Shown here: positions 18,936 to 28,639 of the stretch, piece by piece
How positions within the stretch are numbered: the stretch's first letter is position 1
Layout of the letters: each line of letters opens with the position of its first letter
Assembly (NCBI GenBank): GCA_002690455.1
Contig: NZET01000028.1
Location: forward strand, 16,080 to 80,079
Length of the DNA stretch: 64,000 bases
DNA from: Kiloniella sp.
GTDB taxonomy: Bacteria; Pseudomonadota; Alphaproteobacteria; UBA7985
Reading direction: 5' to 3'
The notes under the pieces: model-generated
What the model was told of the DNA's origin: nothing
The model's input: only the letters and a program-made list of their open reading frames with translations
The model's database searches: none
Translations under genes and position numbers: made by a program

Positions 18936-18969
18936 GGAATGATCGAAACATGGCTTGGCCGATTTGGCA

Positions 18970-19011
18970 AAGAAAAAAACAAAGGGGCGGAGACCCTGTG
19001 GCCCCGCCCCT
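18970..19011 (-). terminator. Intrinsic terminator of ilvC
   Basis: On the minus strand, AGGGGCGG (19011-19004) pairs with CCGCCCCT (18990-18983) across a 13-base loop, then TTTGTTTTTTTCTTT follows. This is a textbook rho-independent terminator, 57 bases after the ilvC stop. It isolates leuA, so leuA must have its own promoter within about 18930-18970. Confidence 0.92.
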
Positions 19012-19067
19012 GCATATAATGTTGTATCGCCCCCGGAGGGATCGGCCATTATTCCGGCCTGCGAGAC

Positions 19068-20210
<1,143 letters not shown>

Positions 20211-20235
20211 TTAATGAAGGGCCACACGCGGACGG

Positions 20236-20751
20236 CTACAGCGCCTGGTCCCCGCGTGAAACTGCGATCACGCCCGAGCGGCAGATTTCGGTCAGTCCCA
20301 GCGGCATCATCAACGTGATGAAGCGGTCGATCTGCGATTTGCGGCCTTTGATCTCAAACACAAAGTGTCCCAGCCCGGTGTCAACCACCTCGGCTTTGAA
20401 GATGTCGGCAATGCGCAGGGCTTCAACCCGCTTATCGCCCGCGCCCACAACCTTCACCAGCGCCAGCTCTCGCTGCACCGGGGGCTCCATATTGCGTCCT
20501 TCCGCTGCGGCGGTCAGATCTTCGACCCGATGAACGGGAACCAACCGCTCCAGCAGATTTCGGATCTGCGCGAGAACCTGCGTCGTTCCATCAGTGACAA
20601 TGGTTATGCGAGAGAGGTTGGCGTCGTCGTCGACCTCAGTCACCGTAAGGGATTCAATATTATAGCCGCGACCAGAGAACAGCCCGATCACTCGAGCAAG
20701 AACACCCGGTTCATTGTCAACGAGAACGGCAAAAGTACGGGTTTCAGACAT
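20236..20751 (-). CDS. ilvN: Acetolactate synthase small (regulatory) subunit IlvN/IlvH
   Basis: This 171-residue subunit activates the large subunit and confers valine feedback inhibition. The N-terminal ACT domain shows AVLVDNEPGVLARVIGLFS and GYNIESLTVTEV. The second half contains RELALVKV, FKAEVVDTG and RFITLMMPLGLTEICRSGV, the conserved end of the family. Size matches the IlvH-type small subunit. The start follows the ilvB stop by 41 bases, so the two are co-transcribed. Confidence 0.96.
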   Translation of the reverse strand: MSETRTFAVLVDNEPGVLARVIGLFSGRGYNIESLTVTEVDDDANLSRITIVTDGTTQVLAQIRNLLERLVPVHRVEDLTAAAEGRNMEPPVQRELALVKVVGAGDKRVEALRIADIFKAEVVDTGLGHFVFEIKGRKSQIDRFITLMMPLGLTEICRSGVIAVSRGDQAL

Positions 20752-20792
20752 GGGTGTTCAAATCCGGCAGGGATTAGAGAGTTGTCTCATCA

Positions 20793-22592
20793 TCAGACCA
20801 GCGCAAGGCCTTCGCCCTGAATCGCGGCGGCAACCTTTTCCTGGCTCGCGCCGGGGAGCAGCATGTCGTAGTGCGGCTTGCCCGATGGAATCATGGGGAA
20901 GCAGTTCTCGTCCTTGGTCACGCAACAGTCAAAGATTGTCATCACATCACTGTCCAGCATCTCTTGGATCGCGGAATCCAGCTCGCTTTCCTTGGTCGCA
21001 CGGATCCCTTTGGCGCCGAAACTTTCGGCCAGCTTGACGAAGTCCGGCAGGCTGTCGGTGTAGGATTCAGCATAGCGACCGCCATGCAGAAGCTCCTGCC
21101 ACTGGCGCACCATACCCATCCACTGGTTGTTGATAATCATAATCTTGACCGGTAGCCGGTACTGAACGGCCGTCGACAGCTCCTGGATATTCATCAGGAT
21201 CGAAGCCTCACCCGCAACGTCAATGCAGCAGGCGCCAGGGTTGCCAATCTGCATGCCAATGGCCGCAGGGAAGCCATAGCCCATGGTCCCAAGCCCACCA
21301 GAGGTCATCCAACGGTTTGGTTTTTCGAAACCAATATACTGCGCGGCCCACATCTGATGCTGACCGACCTCTGTAGAAATAAGGACATCATCCCGATGCT
21401 TGGTCAGCTCATGCAGGCGCTTAAGCGCGTGCTGAGGGCGAATTTCCACCTCGCCCTTAGCCTGGGAGAAGCCCAGGCAGTCGACCCCACGCCATTGCTC
21501 AATCTGCTCCCACCAGCCCTTCAGCGCGCCCGCGTCAAGGTTCAGCGCCTTGGAGCGCCAAAGGCGTATCATGTCTTCGAGAACGTGAGCCGCATCACCC
21601 ACAATTGGAAGGTCGACCAATACGTTCTTGTTGATTGACGAGGGATCGATATCCACGTGAATCTTGGTCGAGTTCGGCGAGAACTCATCGATCTTCCCCG
21701 TGATGCGGTCGTCGAAACGAGCGCCGATGTTCAGCATGACATCACAGTTGTACATGGCCAGATTGGCCTCGTAGGTGCCGTGCATGCCCAGCATCCCGAC
21801 AAATTGCCTGTCAGACGCAGGATAAGCCCCCAGTCCCATCAGCGTGTTGGTGATCGGCACGCCAGTCATCCGCGTGAACTCAACCAACAACTGCGATGCC
21901 GCTGGCCCGGCATTGATCACCCCGCCGCCGGCATAGATGATTGGCCGCTTTGCCTGCGAGAGCGCTTCAACCGCTTTCTCGATCTGCGCCAGATCGCCCT
22001 TCATCCGCGGCTTATAAGAGGGGCGGCGGACATCTGACTTCTTCTTGTAGACGTCGGTTTTGTTCATCAGCACGTCTTTTGGCAGATCGATCACAACAGG
22101 GCCGGGGCGTCCGGTGGCTGCCACCAGAAAGGCCTCGTGGACCACGCCTGAAACGTCATTTACCTGCTTAACCAGATAGTTGTGTTTGGTACATGCACGG
22201 GTGATGCCGGTGGTGTCTGCCTCCTGAAAAGCGTCCTGGCCGATCAGATGGGTTGGCACCTGCCCGGTCAGGCAGACTATAGGGATAGAGTCCATCAGTG
22301 CATCGGTCAGCCCTGTGACGGCATTGGTCGCGCCGGGGCCAGAGGTCACCAGCACACATCCAACTTTGCCGGTTGAGCGCGCATAGCCTTCGGCAGCATG
22401 CACAGCAGCCTGCTCATGCCGGACAAGAATGTGTCGGATGGAATTCTGTTGAAATAGCGCGTCGTAAATCGGCAGCACTGCCCCGCCGGGGTAGCCGAAT
22501 ATGACCTCAACCCCCTGCTCAACCAGAGCGGTGATCAGGGTTTCTGCACCAGTTTTTATATCGCTCATTTTAGGTTCCGCATGTACCGTCAT
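20793..22592 (-). CDS. ilvB: Acetolactate synthase large (catalytic) subunit
   Basis: ThDP- and FAD-dependent enzyme of up to 599 residues that joins two pyruvates, or pyruvate and 2-oxobutyrate. Visible motifs are the catalytic Glu in HEQAAVHAAEGYARSTG, the SGPGATNAVTGL loop, the FAD region RFDDRITGK, and the ThDP motif with GGLGTMGYGFPAAIG and NNQWMGMVRQWQEL. ATG 22592 is used. An ATG at 22568, eight codons later, with GGAAC upstream, is an equally reasonable start and gives the common MSD-type N-terminus. It heads ilvB-ilvN-ilvC with a sigma-70-like promoter just upstream. Confidence 0.96.
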   Translation of the reverse strand: MTVHAEPKMSDIKTGAETLITALVEQGVEVIFGYPGGAVLPIYDALFQQNSIRHILVRHEQAAVHAAEGYARSTGKVGCVLVTSGPGATNAVTGLTDALMDSIPIVCLTGQVPTHLIGQDAFQEADTTGITRACTKHNYLVKQVNDVSGVVHEAFLVAATGRPGPVVIDLPKDVLMNKTDVYKKKSDVRRPSYKPRMKGDLAQIEKAVEALSQAKRPIIYAGGGVINAGPAASQLLVEFTRMTGVPITNTLMGLGAYPASDRQFVGMLGMHGTYEANLAMYNCDVMLNIGARFDDRITGKIDEFSPNSTKIHVDIDPSSINKNVLVDLPIVGDAAHVLEDMIRLWRSKALNLDAGALKGWWEQIEQWRGVDCLGFSQAKGEVEIRPQHALKRLHELTKHRDDVLISTEVGQHQMWAAQYIGFEKPNRWMTSGGLGTMGYGFPAAIGMQIGNPGACCIDVAGEASILMNIQELSTAVQYRLPVKIMIINNQWMGMVRQWQELLHGGRYAESYTDSLPDFVKLAESFGAKGIRATKESELDSAIQEMLDSDVMTIFDCCVTKDENCFPMIPSGKPHYDMLLPGASQEKVAAAIQGEGLALV

Positions 22593-22641
22593 TGCCCGAA
22601 TGGTCTGCGCGCCAGACGCTGGGGCCCGACCTCTCCTTCAG

Positions 22642-22669
22642 GCTATACAGACTGCACAAACAGGGTCAA
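22642..22669 (-). promoter_or_regulatory. Candidate sigma-70 promoter of ilvB
   Basis: Reading the minus strand, TTGACC (22669-22664) and TATAGC (22647-22642) are separated by 16 bases and sit right after the miaA stop at 22675. Transcription would begin near 22635, giving a leader of about 45 bases before ilvB. That leader contains GTCTG/CAGAC (a five-pair stem) ahead of the start codon. I see no leader peptide here, unlike upstream of leuA. Confidence 0.6.
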
Positions 22670-22674
22670 CCGGC

Positions 22675-23586
22675 CTAGCCAATAACTGACAAGATATCAG
22701 CCTTGATGTTTTCTATATATGACTTTTCAATGGGGTAATTTTGAAATTTTGTTGCGTATTGCATTTGATTTCGCCCCCACGTCAGCTGCCGTTTCGCATA
22801 TTGTCGGGAAGCGGCACAGGCCCGCTCGGTTGCCTCTGCCACGTCTAGCCTACCTTTTAGCACAGAAAGTAGTTCGGGCACTCCCACGGCGCGCATGATA
22901 GGCAGGGCTGACGACAACCCCTGCCCAGCCAGTGCCCTCACCTCATCCAGCGCACCGTCGGCGAGCATTTGTTCAAAGCGTTGGTTGATGCGTTCATGCA
23001 GGTGCCCGCGCGCCGGCGCCAGATCAAAGACTGGAAACGGGCCCAGCCCGCCCACTCGCTCACCCTGCCATTGCGAAAGCGCCCGACCCGTGGCTTCAGT
23101 AACCGACCAACTGCGTACCAAACGCTGTGGATCCACCACCGTTGGCGGCGTACCGGGGTCGCGGCTTAGAACCTCGGCGCGAAAGGCGTCCAGTCCCAGC
23201 GCCTCCAGCCGCGCTTCGGCTGTGCGACGTATCTCAGCGGAGGGTTCGGGAATATCGGACAAACCTTCATAGAGGGCCTTCAGGTACAAACCTGTGCCGC
23301 CCACGAGGATTACAGGGCGTGGCGCCAGCTCAGCAAGCTCCGCCCGTACCAGCGCCACCCAGCGTGCGACCGAGCATGGATCCCGTCCGACCAGCACTCC
23401 GTAAAGCCGGTGCTCTGCCGCCGCTTCTTCTGCCACACTGGGTCGTGCCGTGACGATGCGCAGATCGGCATAGACCTGCATGGAGTCCGCGTTAAGGATG
23501 GCTGCGCCCGTCGCCCCCGCCAACTCGATAGCGAGCGCGGTCTTCCCCGACGCGGTGGGGCCGTAAATGGCGCAAAGGGCAGTCAT
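22675..23586 (-). CDS. miaA: tRNA dimethylallyltransferase MiaA
   Basis: This 303-residue enzyme adds a dimethylallyl group to A37 of tRNAs reading UNN codons. The P-loop GPTASGKT is at residues 9-16, followed by NADSMQVY, VGGTGLYLKALYEGLS, and the C-terminal RQYAKRQLTWGRNQM that contacts the tRNA anticodon arm. The last 25 residues (after FQNYP) are encoded by noticeably AT-richer sequence than the rest. It is upstream of, and on the same strand as, ilvB, but that gene has its own likely promoter. Downstream of the degP terminator. Confidence 0.95.
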   Translation of the reverse strand: MTALCAIYGPTASGKTALAIELAGATGAAILNADSMQVYADLRIVTARPSVAEEAAAEHRLYGVLVGRDPCSVARWVALVRAELAELAPRPVILVGGTGLYLKALYEGLSDIPEPSAEIRRTAEARLEALGLDAFRAEVLSRDPGTPPTVVDPQRLVRSWSVTEATGRALSQWQGERVGGLGPFPVFDLAPARGHLHERINQRFEQMLADGALDEVRALAGQGLSSALPIMRAVGVPELLSVLKGRLDVAEATERACAASRQYAKRQLTWGRNQMQYATKFQNYPIEKSYIENIKADILSVIG

Positions 23587-23620
23587 GTTCCCTTCAATGC
23601 CAAGGGACCATCGCCTTGAC

Positions 23621-23659
23621 TACAAAAATAAGGGTCGCCCCGACGAGAAGGGCGACCCT
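23621..23659 (-). terminator. Intrinsic terminator of degP
   Basis: On the minus strand AGGGTCGCCC (23659-23650) pairs perfectly over ten bases with GGGCGACCCT (23640-23631), loop nine bases, followed by TATTTTTGTAG. It starts 26 bases after the degP stop and separates it from miaA. Confidence 0.93.
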
Positions 23660-23685
23660 GAAACCGGCAATACTCCAGTCGTTTA

Positions 23686-25188
23686 TCAACGAGTGCGGAG
23701 CACCAGCCAGATGCGTTGACCTTCGCGGACGATGACGACAGCCATAATCCCTGCCCCTTCTTCATCGGCCGCACGGATCGCCTCGGCCACATCGGTAGCC
23801 GACGTTGCTTGAACGTTGTCGATCTCAAGGATGACATCGCCTACGACAAGACCCTGGTCGGAAAAGGGGCTTTCCGCGACCAATTCAGTCACCATGACAC
23901 CAACGTCATAGTCACCCAGGTCGAGTTCAGCCAGCTCAGCCGCGCTAAGCGGATCGACCTCTAACCCGTAGGAGCGGAGTTGCTCGACGCCCGGATCGAC
24001 CTGTGGTGTCTGTGAACCGCCGTCGCGACTGTCGCTACCCGAACCGCTTCCGGTATCAACACCGGTCTCGGCCATCAACAGACCAAGCGTCAGAGACACG
24101 CTCTGTTCTCTGCCGTCGCGCCAGATGACAACCTCAACAGCCTTTCCTACAGGCGTCTGCGCCACCATCAGCGGCAGAGACCGGGCGCTTTCAACGCTCT
24201 TACCGTCAAAGCGCAGGATCACATCCCCGGGTTCGATCCCGGCGTCCTTCGCCGGGCCAGTTTCGATCAGTGAGCGCACGAGTGCACCGCGCGGCTCGTC
24301 TAGGCCCAGCAGCTCTGCGATCTCAATTGTTACCGGCTTGATCCGGGTCCCCAGGAAGCCGCGCCGTACTTCACCGCGGGTGGCAAGTTGGTCGACCACT
24401 TGGCTGGCGATGTTGGAGGGTATGGCAAAACCAATACCGACGGACCCGCCGGAGGGGGAGAAAATGGCCGTGTTCACACCCACAACCTGACCTTCGAGCG
24501 AGAACGACGGCCCGCCGGAATTGCCCCGGTTGATGGATGCATCAGTCTGGATGAAGTTGTCGTAGGGGCCAGAATTGATGTTTCGGGCCTTGGCAGAAAT
24601 GATCCCCGCCGTCACCGTCGAACCGAGACCGAAGGGATTACCGATTGCCACGATCCAGTCACCGACGCGCGCCGCATCGCTGTCCGCCCATGAGGTCGCC
24701 TTGAGCACCTTGTCACCCGGGTCGATCTTGACAACGGCGAGATCAGTCCGCTCATCCGTGCCCAGCAGTGTGCCCTCGAACTGGGTATCATCGTGCAGGG
24801 TGATCGTAATGGTATCTGCGCCCTCAATGACGTGATTGTTGGTCACGACAATGCCGCTGGGATCAATGATGAAGCCCGAGCCAAGCGATTGCGCCCGACG
24901 ATCATTCTGATCGGGCAAAGGCATGGGCCGGCCGAAGCGTTCCATGAATTCACGGAACTGCTGGAATTCTTCCGCATCCAGCGGGTTCTGGGTGGCGACA
25001 GACGTGGTGGATACGTTCACCACCGTTGGCAGCAGTTCTTCAACGATATCGGCAAAGCTTTCCGGCGCAGGCCGGGCCATGGCTGAGGGGGACAGTGCCA
25101 CTGTCGCGATGACCAGCAGGCCAGCGCCTAGGCCAGTGCGCAGACCAGTGCGCAGGCCATGGAGGCTCTGCTTACCCAAGTGTTTCAT
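23686..25188 (-). CDS. degP: Do-family periplasmic serine protease (DegP/MucD-like)
   Basis: This 500-residue periplasmic chaperone-protease degrades misfolded envelope proteins. It has a signal peptide at about residues 1-38 (cleavage after AMA), a trypsin-like domain with His119, Asp149 and Ser224 (TNNHVI, RTDLAVV, GNSGGPS), PDZ1 at about 270-365 and PDZ2 at about 410-490, separated by a Ser/Gly/Asp linker. ATG 25188 has GGGAG eight bases upstream; an ATG at 25215 has none. A 12-base tandem duplication encodes GLRTGLRT in the signal-peptide n-region. It lies downstream of hflK-hflC on the same strand but is probably a separate unit, since 300 bases with a strong hairpin lie between. A second Do protease is at 41620. 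Confidence 0.94.
   Translation of the reverse strand: MKHLGKQSLHGLRTGLRTGLGAGLLVIATVALSPSAMARPAPESFADIVEELLPTVVNVSTTSVATQNPLDAEEFQQFREFMERFGRPMPLPDQNDRRAQSLGSGFIIDPSGIVVTNNHVIEGADTITITLHDDTQFEGTLLGTDERTDLAVVKIDPGDKVLKATSWADSDAARVGDWIVAIGNPFGLGSTVTAGIISAKARNINSGPYDNFIQTDASINRGNSGGPSFSLEGQVVGVNTAIFSPSGGSVGIGFAIPSNIASQVVDQLATRGEVRRGFLGTRIKPVTIEIAELLGLDEPRGALVRSLIETGPAKDAGIEPGDVILRFDGKSVESARSLPLMVAQTPVGKAVEVVIWRDGREQSVSLTLGLLMAETGVDTGSGSGSDSRDGGSQTPQVDPGVEQLRSYGLEVDPLSAAELAELDLGDYDVGVMVTELVAESPFSDQGLVVGDVILEIDNVQATSATDVAEAIRAADEEGAGIMAVVIVREGQRIWLVLRTR
25133..25156. repeat. 12-bp tandem duplication in degP signal-peptide codons
   Basis: CCAGTGCGCAGA (25133-25144) is followed directly by CCAGTGCGCAGG (25145-25156), one mismatch in twelve. 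It encodes GLRT twice, residues 11-18 of the DegP-like precursor, lengthening the basic n-region of the signal peptide. Confidence 0.85.
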
Positions 25189-25372
25189 TCCCGTGTCTCC
25201 CGAAAGAAATTTCATGTTTAGTTAGTTTGAGCGTGCAGCGTGGCCGGTGTCAGCCACTTGCTCGCTTACCCGCCGACATTGGAGTCAAATGTGTCTCAAC
25301 CTAGGCGGAGAGGCGGTACAAACCCGACTTTCACAGAAGCGTGAGCAGGCGTGAACTCAGGCTGCATCCGAT

Positions 25373-25475
25373 TTGACTTCGGTAAGCTGTCCACAATAAC
25401 CGTGCTGTCGTTTTGCGAAGGCGGCCTTCTCGCACCCTTACAGAGTGTGCGACAGGCCGCCTTCTTTTATCTTGA
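25373..25475 (+). ncRNA. Candidate small RNA or bidirectional terminator between hflC and degP
   Basis: A very strong stem lies at 25418-25463: AAGGCGGCCT pairs with AGGCCGCCTT, with an inner TCGCAC/GTGCGA and an 11-base loop. Its T-rich tail (CTTTTATCTT) is on the plus strand, while all neighbouring genes are on minus. Upstream on plus is TTGACT (25373-25378) and, 16 bases on, AATAAC (25395-25400), a possible promoter. A plus transcript would be about 65-70 nt. The alternative is that the hairpin ends hflC transcription and its plus-strand tail is incidental; on minus, the 3' flank (CGCAAAACG) is poor in T. Confidence 0.35.
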
Positions 25476-25491
25476 GCTAAGGCGCAGGCTG

Positions 25492-26358
25492 CTATTGCAG
25501 CAGGCTGGGGCTCTCAAGGGACTTCAGGAAGTCGTTTTCGGTAGACAGGATTATAGAATTTTCTTCCTGAGCCACCGCTTCACGGTAAGCCTGCATTGAC
25601 TGCCAGAAGGTATAGAATTCAAGATCCCGACCGTGGGCTGCGTTCAGCAATCGGGCCGCCTCGGCTTCGGCCTCACCACGCATGATCGCCGCGGTAGCCC
25701 GTGCGGTTGCAACCTTGGTCCGGGCTTCCTGATTTGCCGTTGCTCGCAGACGCTCGCCTTCTGCCGAACCGTTAGAAAGCTCGGATTTATAAGTATCAAG
25801 CAGGTCCGCCGACATTTCATTGAAAGCAAAGGGTAGGTTTTCCGCCACAAAGTCTGCGCGGCCGATACGGATATCGACGACGTCGATGCCCAGCTCACCC
25901 ATCTTGGCCGAAATTTCCGACCGGACGTCGAGCAGCAACTGATCCCGCTGATCGGACAGGACGGTCGACAGACCCACCGAACGCAAGGCCTCAGAGAGGC
26001 TGTCTTTAGACGCCTGCTCAACCTGCTGAACGCTTAGCAGGTCGCTGGTGTTCCGCACGTAAGTGATGGGGTCAGTGATCCGGTATCGCACGTAGTAGTC
26101 CACGTCCAAACGCGTATCGTCGGATAGAATGAACTGTTCGATCTCGGGGTCGGTGGCCAGCACTCGCCGTTCGATGAAGTCCACCGAGCCAAAGGGGGCA
26201 GGCAGCTTGAAACTGATACCCGCATCTGTTTCGGCGCGCTGAATGGCGTTGAAAGAGCGAACCACGGCCTGCTGGTCTTCGCGAACAATGACCACAGCTG
26301 ACCAGGCCCAGAAGAGTGCGACTGCAACAATCGCGATGGGGATAAGAATTCGGTTCAT
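25492..26358 (-). CDS. hflC: HflC, SPFH membrane protein modulating FtsH
   Basis: A 288-residue protein with one N-terminal membrane segment (about residues 4-22) and a periplasmic SPFH/Band-7 domain. Family landmarks are VVIVREDQQAVVRSFN near the start, RVLATDPE, DYYVRYRITDP, RSEISAKMGELGIDVVDIRIGRAD and the coiled-coil EARTKVATARATAAIMRGEAE. HflC and HflK assemble into a cage around the FtsH protease and restrain membrane-protein turnover. It starts 22 bases after hflK, the usual pair order. Confidence 0.95.
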   Translation of the reverse strand: MNRILIPIAIVAVALFWAWSAVVIVREDQQAVVRSFNAIQRAETDAGISFKLPAPFGSVDFIERRVLATDPEIEQFILSDDTRLDVDYYVRYRITDPITYVRNTSDLLSVQQVEQASKDSLSEALRSVGLSTVLSDQRDQLLLDVRSEISAKMGELGIDVVDIRIGRADFVAENLPFAFNEMSADLLDTYKSELSNGSAEGERLRATANQEARTKVATARATAAIMRGEAEAEAARLLNAAHGRDLEFYTFWQSMQAYREAVAQEENSIILSTENDFLKSLESPSLLQ

Positions 26359-26380
26359 GATTTCTGGTCTCCGTTCACGA

Positions 26381-27766
26381 TTACTGATTCAGCGGGCTGA
26401 GCGGCAGCAGCGGCAGGGTATCCCCGCCGAGATCACCGTCAATGATGGTCATGTCTGCTTTCAACAACACCTCCCGCATGGTGTCGAGGTAAAGACGCTG
26501 GACCGTAACATCGGGGGCTTCGGCGTAGGCATCCAGCACTTCATTGAAGCGTTGGGCTTCACCGCGGGCTGCGGCAACAGTCTCGTTTTTGAAGGCTGTT
26601 GCTTCCTGAAGAACCATGTCCACTGTACCCTGTGCTTCGTTGATCACCCGGGTGGCTTCCGCCTGCGCCTTGTTGATGATCTCGTTCTTCGTCTTTTCAG
26701 CGTTCTTTACCGCGTTGTAAGACGGCAGCACGGCCAGCGGTGGCTGGGCATAGGGTACGTCGACACGAACCACGTTGATGCCGGCACCGTACTCGTCGAG
26801 TAGCGCCTGTAGCTGAATTTCGATGTCCCGTGCCAAACCAGTACGGTCAACCACCTCATCCAGTGTCCGGGTCGCCACCGCTGAGCGAAGCGCGGCTTCC
26901 GCTGCGAGCCGAATAGTGTCGGACGGATCGGTGGAGTTCAGGCCGCCAAAACCCTCGGATGGGTCTTTCACGTTGAAGAGAAATTCCTGCGCATTGGCCA
27001 CGTTCCAGAATACGTTCACGTCCACGTCGGCAATCTTGCCTTCGTTGGTCAGCATCAGGTTTTGGTTGAGGCGCCCGCGTGTTTCATTCTGCAATTCCTG
27101 CAGAACCACGTTCGGTTCAACGAAATCCTCTTCGGTCAAAGTCTCCGTTGTTGAACTCGCACGTGGGCTAGACTGCGCGAGCCGCTGGTTTCGGCGTTCG
27201 ATGATGGCAGAAACATCAACGCGTTCGCCGTTGGCGCCCACAAGGGTCTCGCGCTGCTGCAGCACGTTGATAACATAGCTACGCTGGAGTGGAGAAAGCC
27301 ACTGGATTTGCAGACCTTCGCCTTTGGTCGCCTGATATTTTCCAAGGAAGGTGACAACCAGTTCCTGGGACGGGCTGACGAGGCGGACCCCACCAGCGTT
27401 CCACCACACAATGCCGAAAGCCCCCAACAAGCCAAGAATGATCAACGGCAAGGGCAGATTGCGCGGCAAACCACCGGGCGACTGACGACGTCCACCGCCG
27501 CCTCCACCACCACCGCTACCGACATTGCGGCGCGCACGGTTGAACAGGCTTTCAACGTTGATTCCGCCTTTATCGTCCTGGCTACCATTGTTGTCGCTGT
27601 TGCCACCCCAGGGGCCCTGCCCGCCGGAACCGCGGCTGCCGTCGCCTTTGCCGGCACCACCCCAAGGGCCCTGCCCGCCGCCATTACTGCGGTTTCCTCC
27701 GCCCCAAGGGCCGGAGCCGTTGGAGTTCTGCGGCACGTTGGTTTCGCCGTCGTGTTTCTCTGACAT
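26381..27766 (-). CDS. hflK: HflK, SPFH membrane protein modulating FtsH
   Basis: This 461-residue partner of HflC has a long N-terminal cytoplasmic tail (about residues 1-105) rich in Gly, Asn and Ser with three GPWGG motifs, one membrane segment at about 107-125, then the SPFH domain (VVTFLGKYQATKGEGLQIQW) and a coiled coil (NAEKTKNEIINKAQAEATRV). The start at 27766 has AGGGA upstream and begins MSEKHDGE; the frame is open to 27832. The GPWGG tail is a recurrent HflK feature. It is 62 bases after the CPBP protease gene and may share its transcript. Confidence 0.95.
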   Translation of the reverse strand: MSEKHDGETNVPQNSNGSGPWGGGNRSNGGGQGPWGGAGKGDGSRGSGGQGPWGGNSDNNGSQDDKGGINVESLFNRARRNVGSGGGGGGGGRRQSPGGLPRNLPLPLIILGLLGAFGIVWWNAGGVRLVSPSQELVVTFLGKYQATKGEGLQIQWLSPLQRSYVINVLQQRETLVGANGERVDVSAIIERRNQRLAQSSPRASSTTETLTEEDFVEPNVVLQELQNETRGRLNQNLMLTNEGKIADVDVNVFWNVANAQEFLFNVKDPSEGFGGLNSTDPSDTIRLAAEAALRSAVATRTLDEVVDRTGLARDIEIQLQALLDEYGAGINVVRVDVPYAQPPLAVLPSYNAVKNAEKTKNEIINKAQAEATRVINEAQGTVDMVLQEATAFKNETVAAARGEAQRFNEVLDAYAEAPDVTVQRLYLDTMREVLLKADMTIIDGDLGGDTLPLLPLSPLNQ

Positions 27767-27828
27767 GAAGATTTCCCTGAATCGTCCGGTGTTGTCTGAA
27801 GCAAAGGTTGGGGCCGCATCGTCTGATT

Positions 27829-28608
27829 TCAAGCAGTAGGCTGGTCGATCAGTAGCGGCAAAACCGCCTGAACGTTGAATAGTGCGTGCAGAGCCGTTGG
27901 CGCGATCAGCGAACCGGTCCGCTCAAATAAAAGTGCGGACAGAAAACCAAGGGTGAAAATCATCGCCATCGCCCGCAGTCCCCAGAACGGCCCTAGATTG
28001 TCGACGTATCCGCTGTGGAAGGCGGCGAAGACCAGCGCGCTGAAGAGTGCAGCCTCCATAAACCCGAGCCGCTGTCGTGCCCAGCCAAAGATCACGCCCC
28101 GGAAAGCGACTTCCTCGAACAACGGGGTCAGAATTACCAGTGACAGCACCACCAAAAGCTCGAAAAATAGAACGTCCCCGGGGTGATAGGCGGCGAAGAA
28201 CCCCTCGCGGAGCCGGGTCGCCTCCTCCGACCCAGGGTCAAAACCGAACAAAAACAGCGGCTGCAGCAAAAAAGACAGCAGGAAGATCGCCGCCACGAAT
28301 ACAAAGTCAGTACCCGAGGGTATCCAAAATCCAAACCGCTCCCAGTTGTAACGACGACTGACCCCGATGAGCAGCACCGCAACCAACAGCAGCAGCGACA
28401 GAATCACGTCAGCAAGAATGATCCGGTGGCTGTCTAGCACCGGCTTCCATCCCCCCGAAAGCAGACCACTTACCAGACTAAACATCGGTGCGAGAAGCAG
28501 GAGCAGCGCAAGGATTAGGCCGACATGCCCAGCCGGGATCATGAGCTCGTTGTCCGCGGGACCAAAGGCCCGGGTACGGTGAGGATTAGGGTGCTGGGGG
28601 TCTGGCAT
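27829..28608 (-). CDS. CPBP-family intramembrane metalloprotease
   Basis: A 259-residue polytopic membrane protein of the CAAX-protease/bacteriocin-processing (Rce1-like) family. The catalytic motifs are present: FEEVAFRGVIFGW (EExxxR), FAAFHSGYVDN (FxxxH) and ALHALFN (HxxxN/D-like) in successive membrane helices. Bacterial members act on signal-anchored or prenylated-type substrates, and many have unknown targets. It lies between thyX and hflK on the same strand; coexpression with the FtsH modulators would fit membrane quality control, but that link is inference. Confidence 0.9.
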   Translation of the reverse strand: MPDPQHPNPHRTRAFGPADNELMIPAGHVGLILALLLLLAPMFSLVSGLLSGGWKPVLDSHRIILADVILSLLLLVAVLLIGVSRRYNWERFGFWIPSGTDFVFVAAIFLLSFLLQPLFLFGFDPGSEEATRLREGFFAAYHPGDVLFFELLVVLSLVILTPLFEEVAFRGVIFGWARQRLGFMEAALFSALVFAAFHSGYVDNLGPFWGLRAMAMIFTLGFLSALLFERTGSLIAPTALHALFNVQAVLPLLIDQPTA

Positions 28609-28639
28609 CAGTGCGGACAGTCGCTTAAGTCGGCGATAT

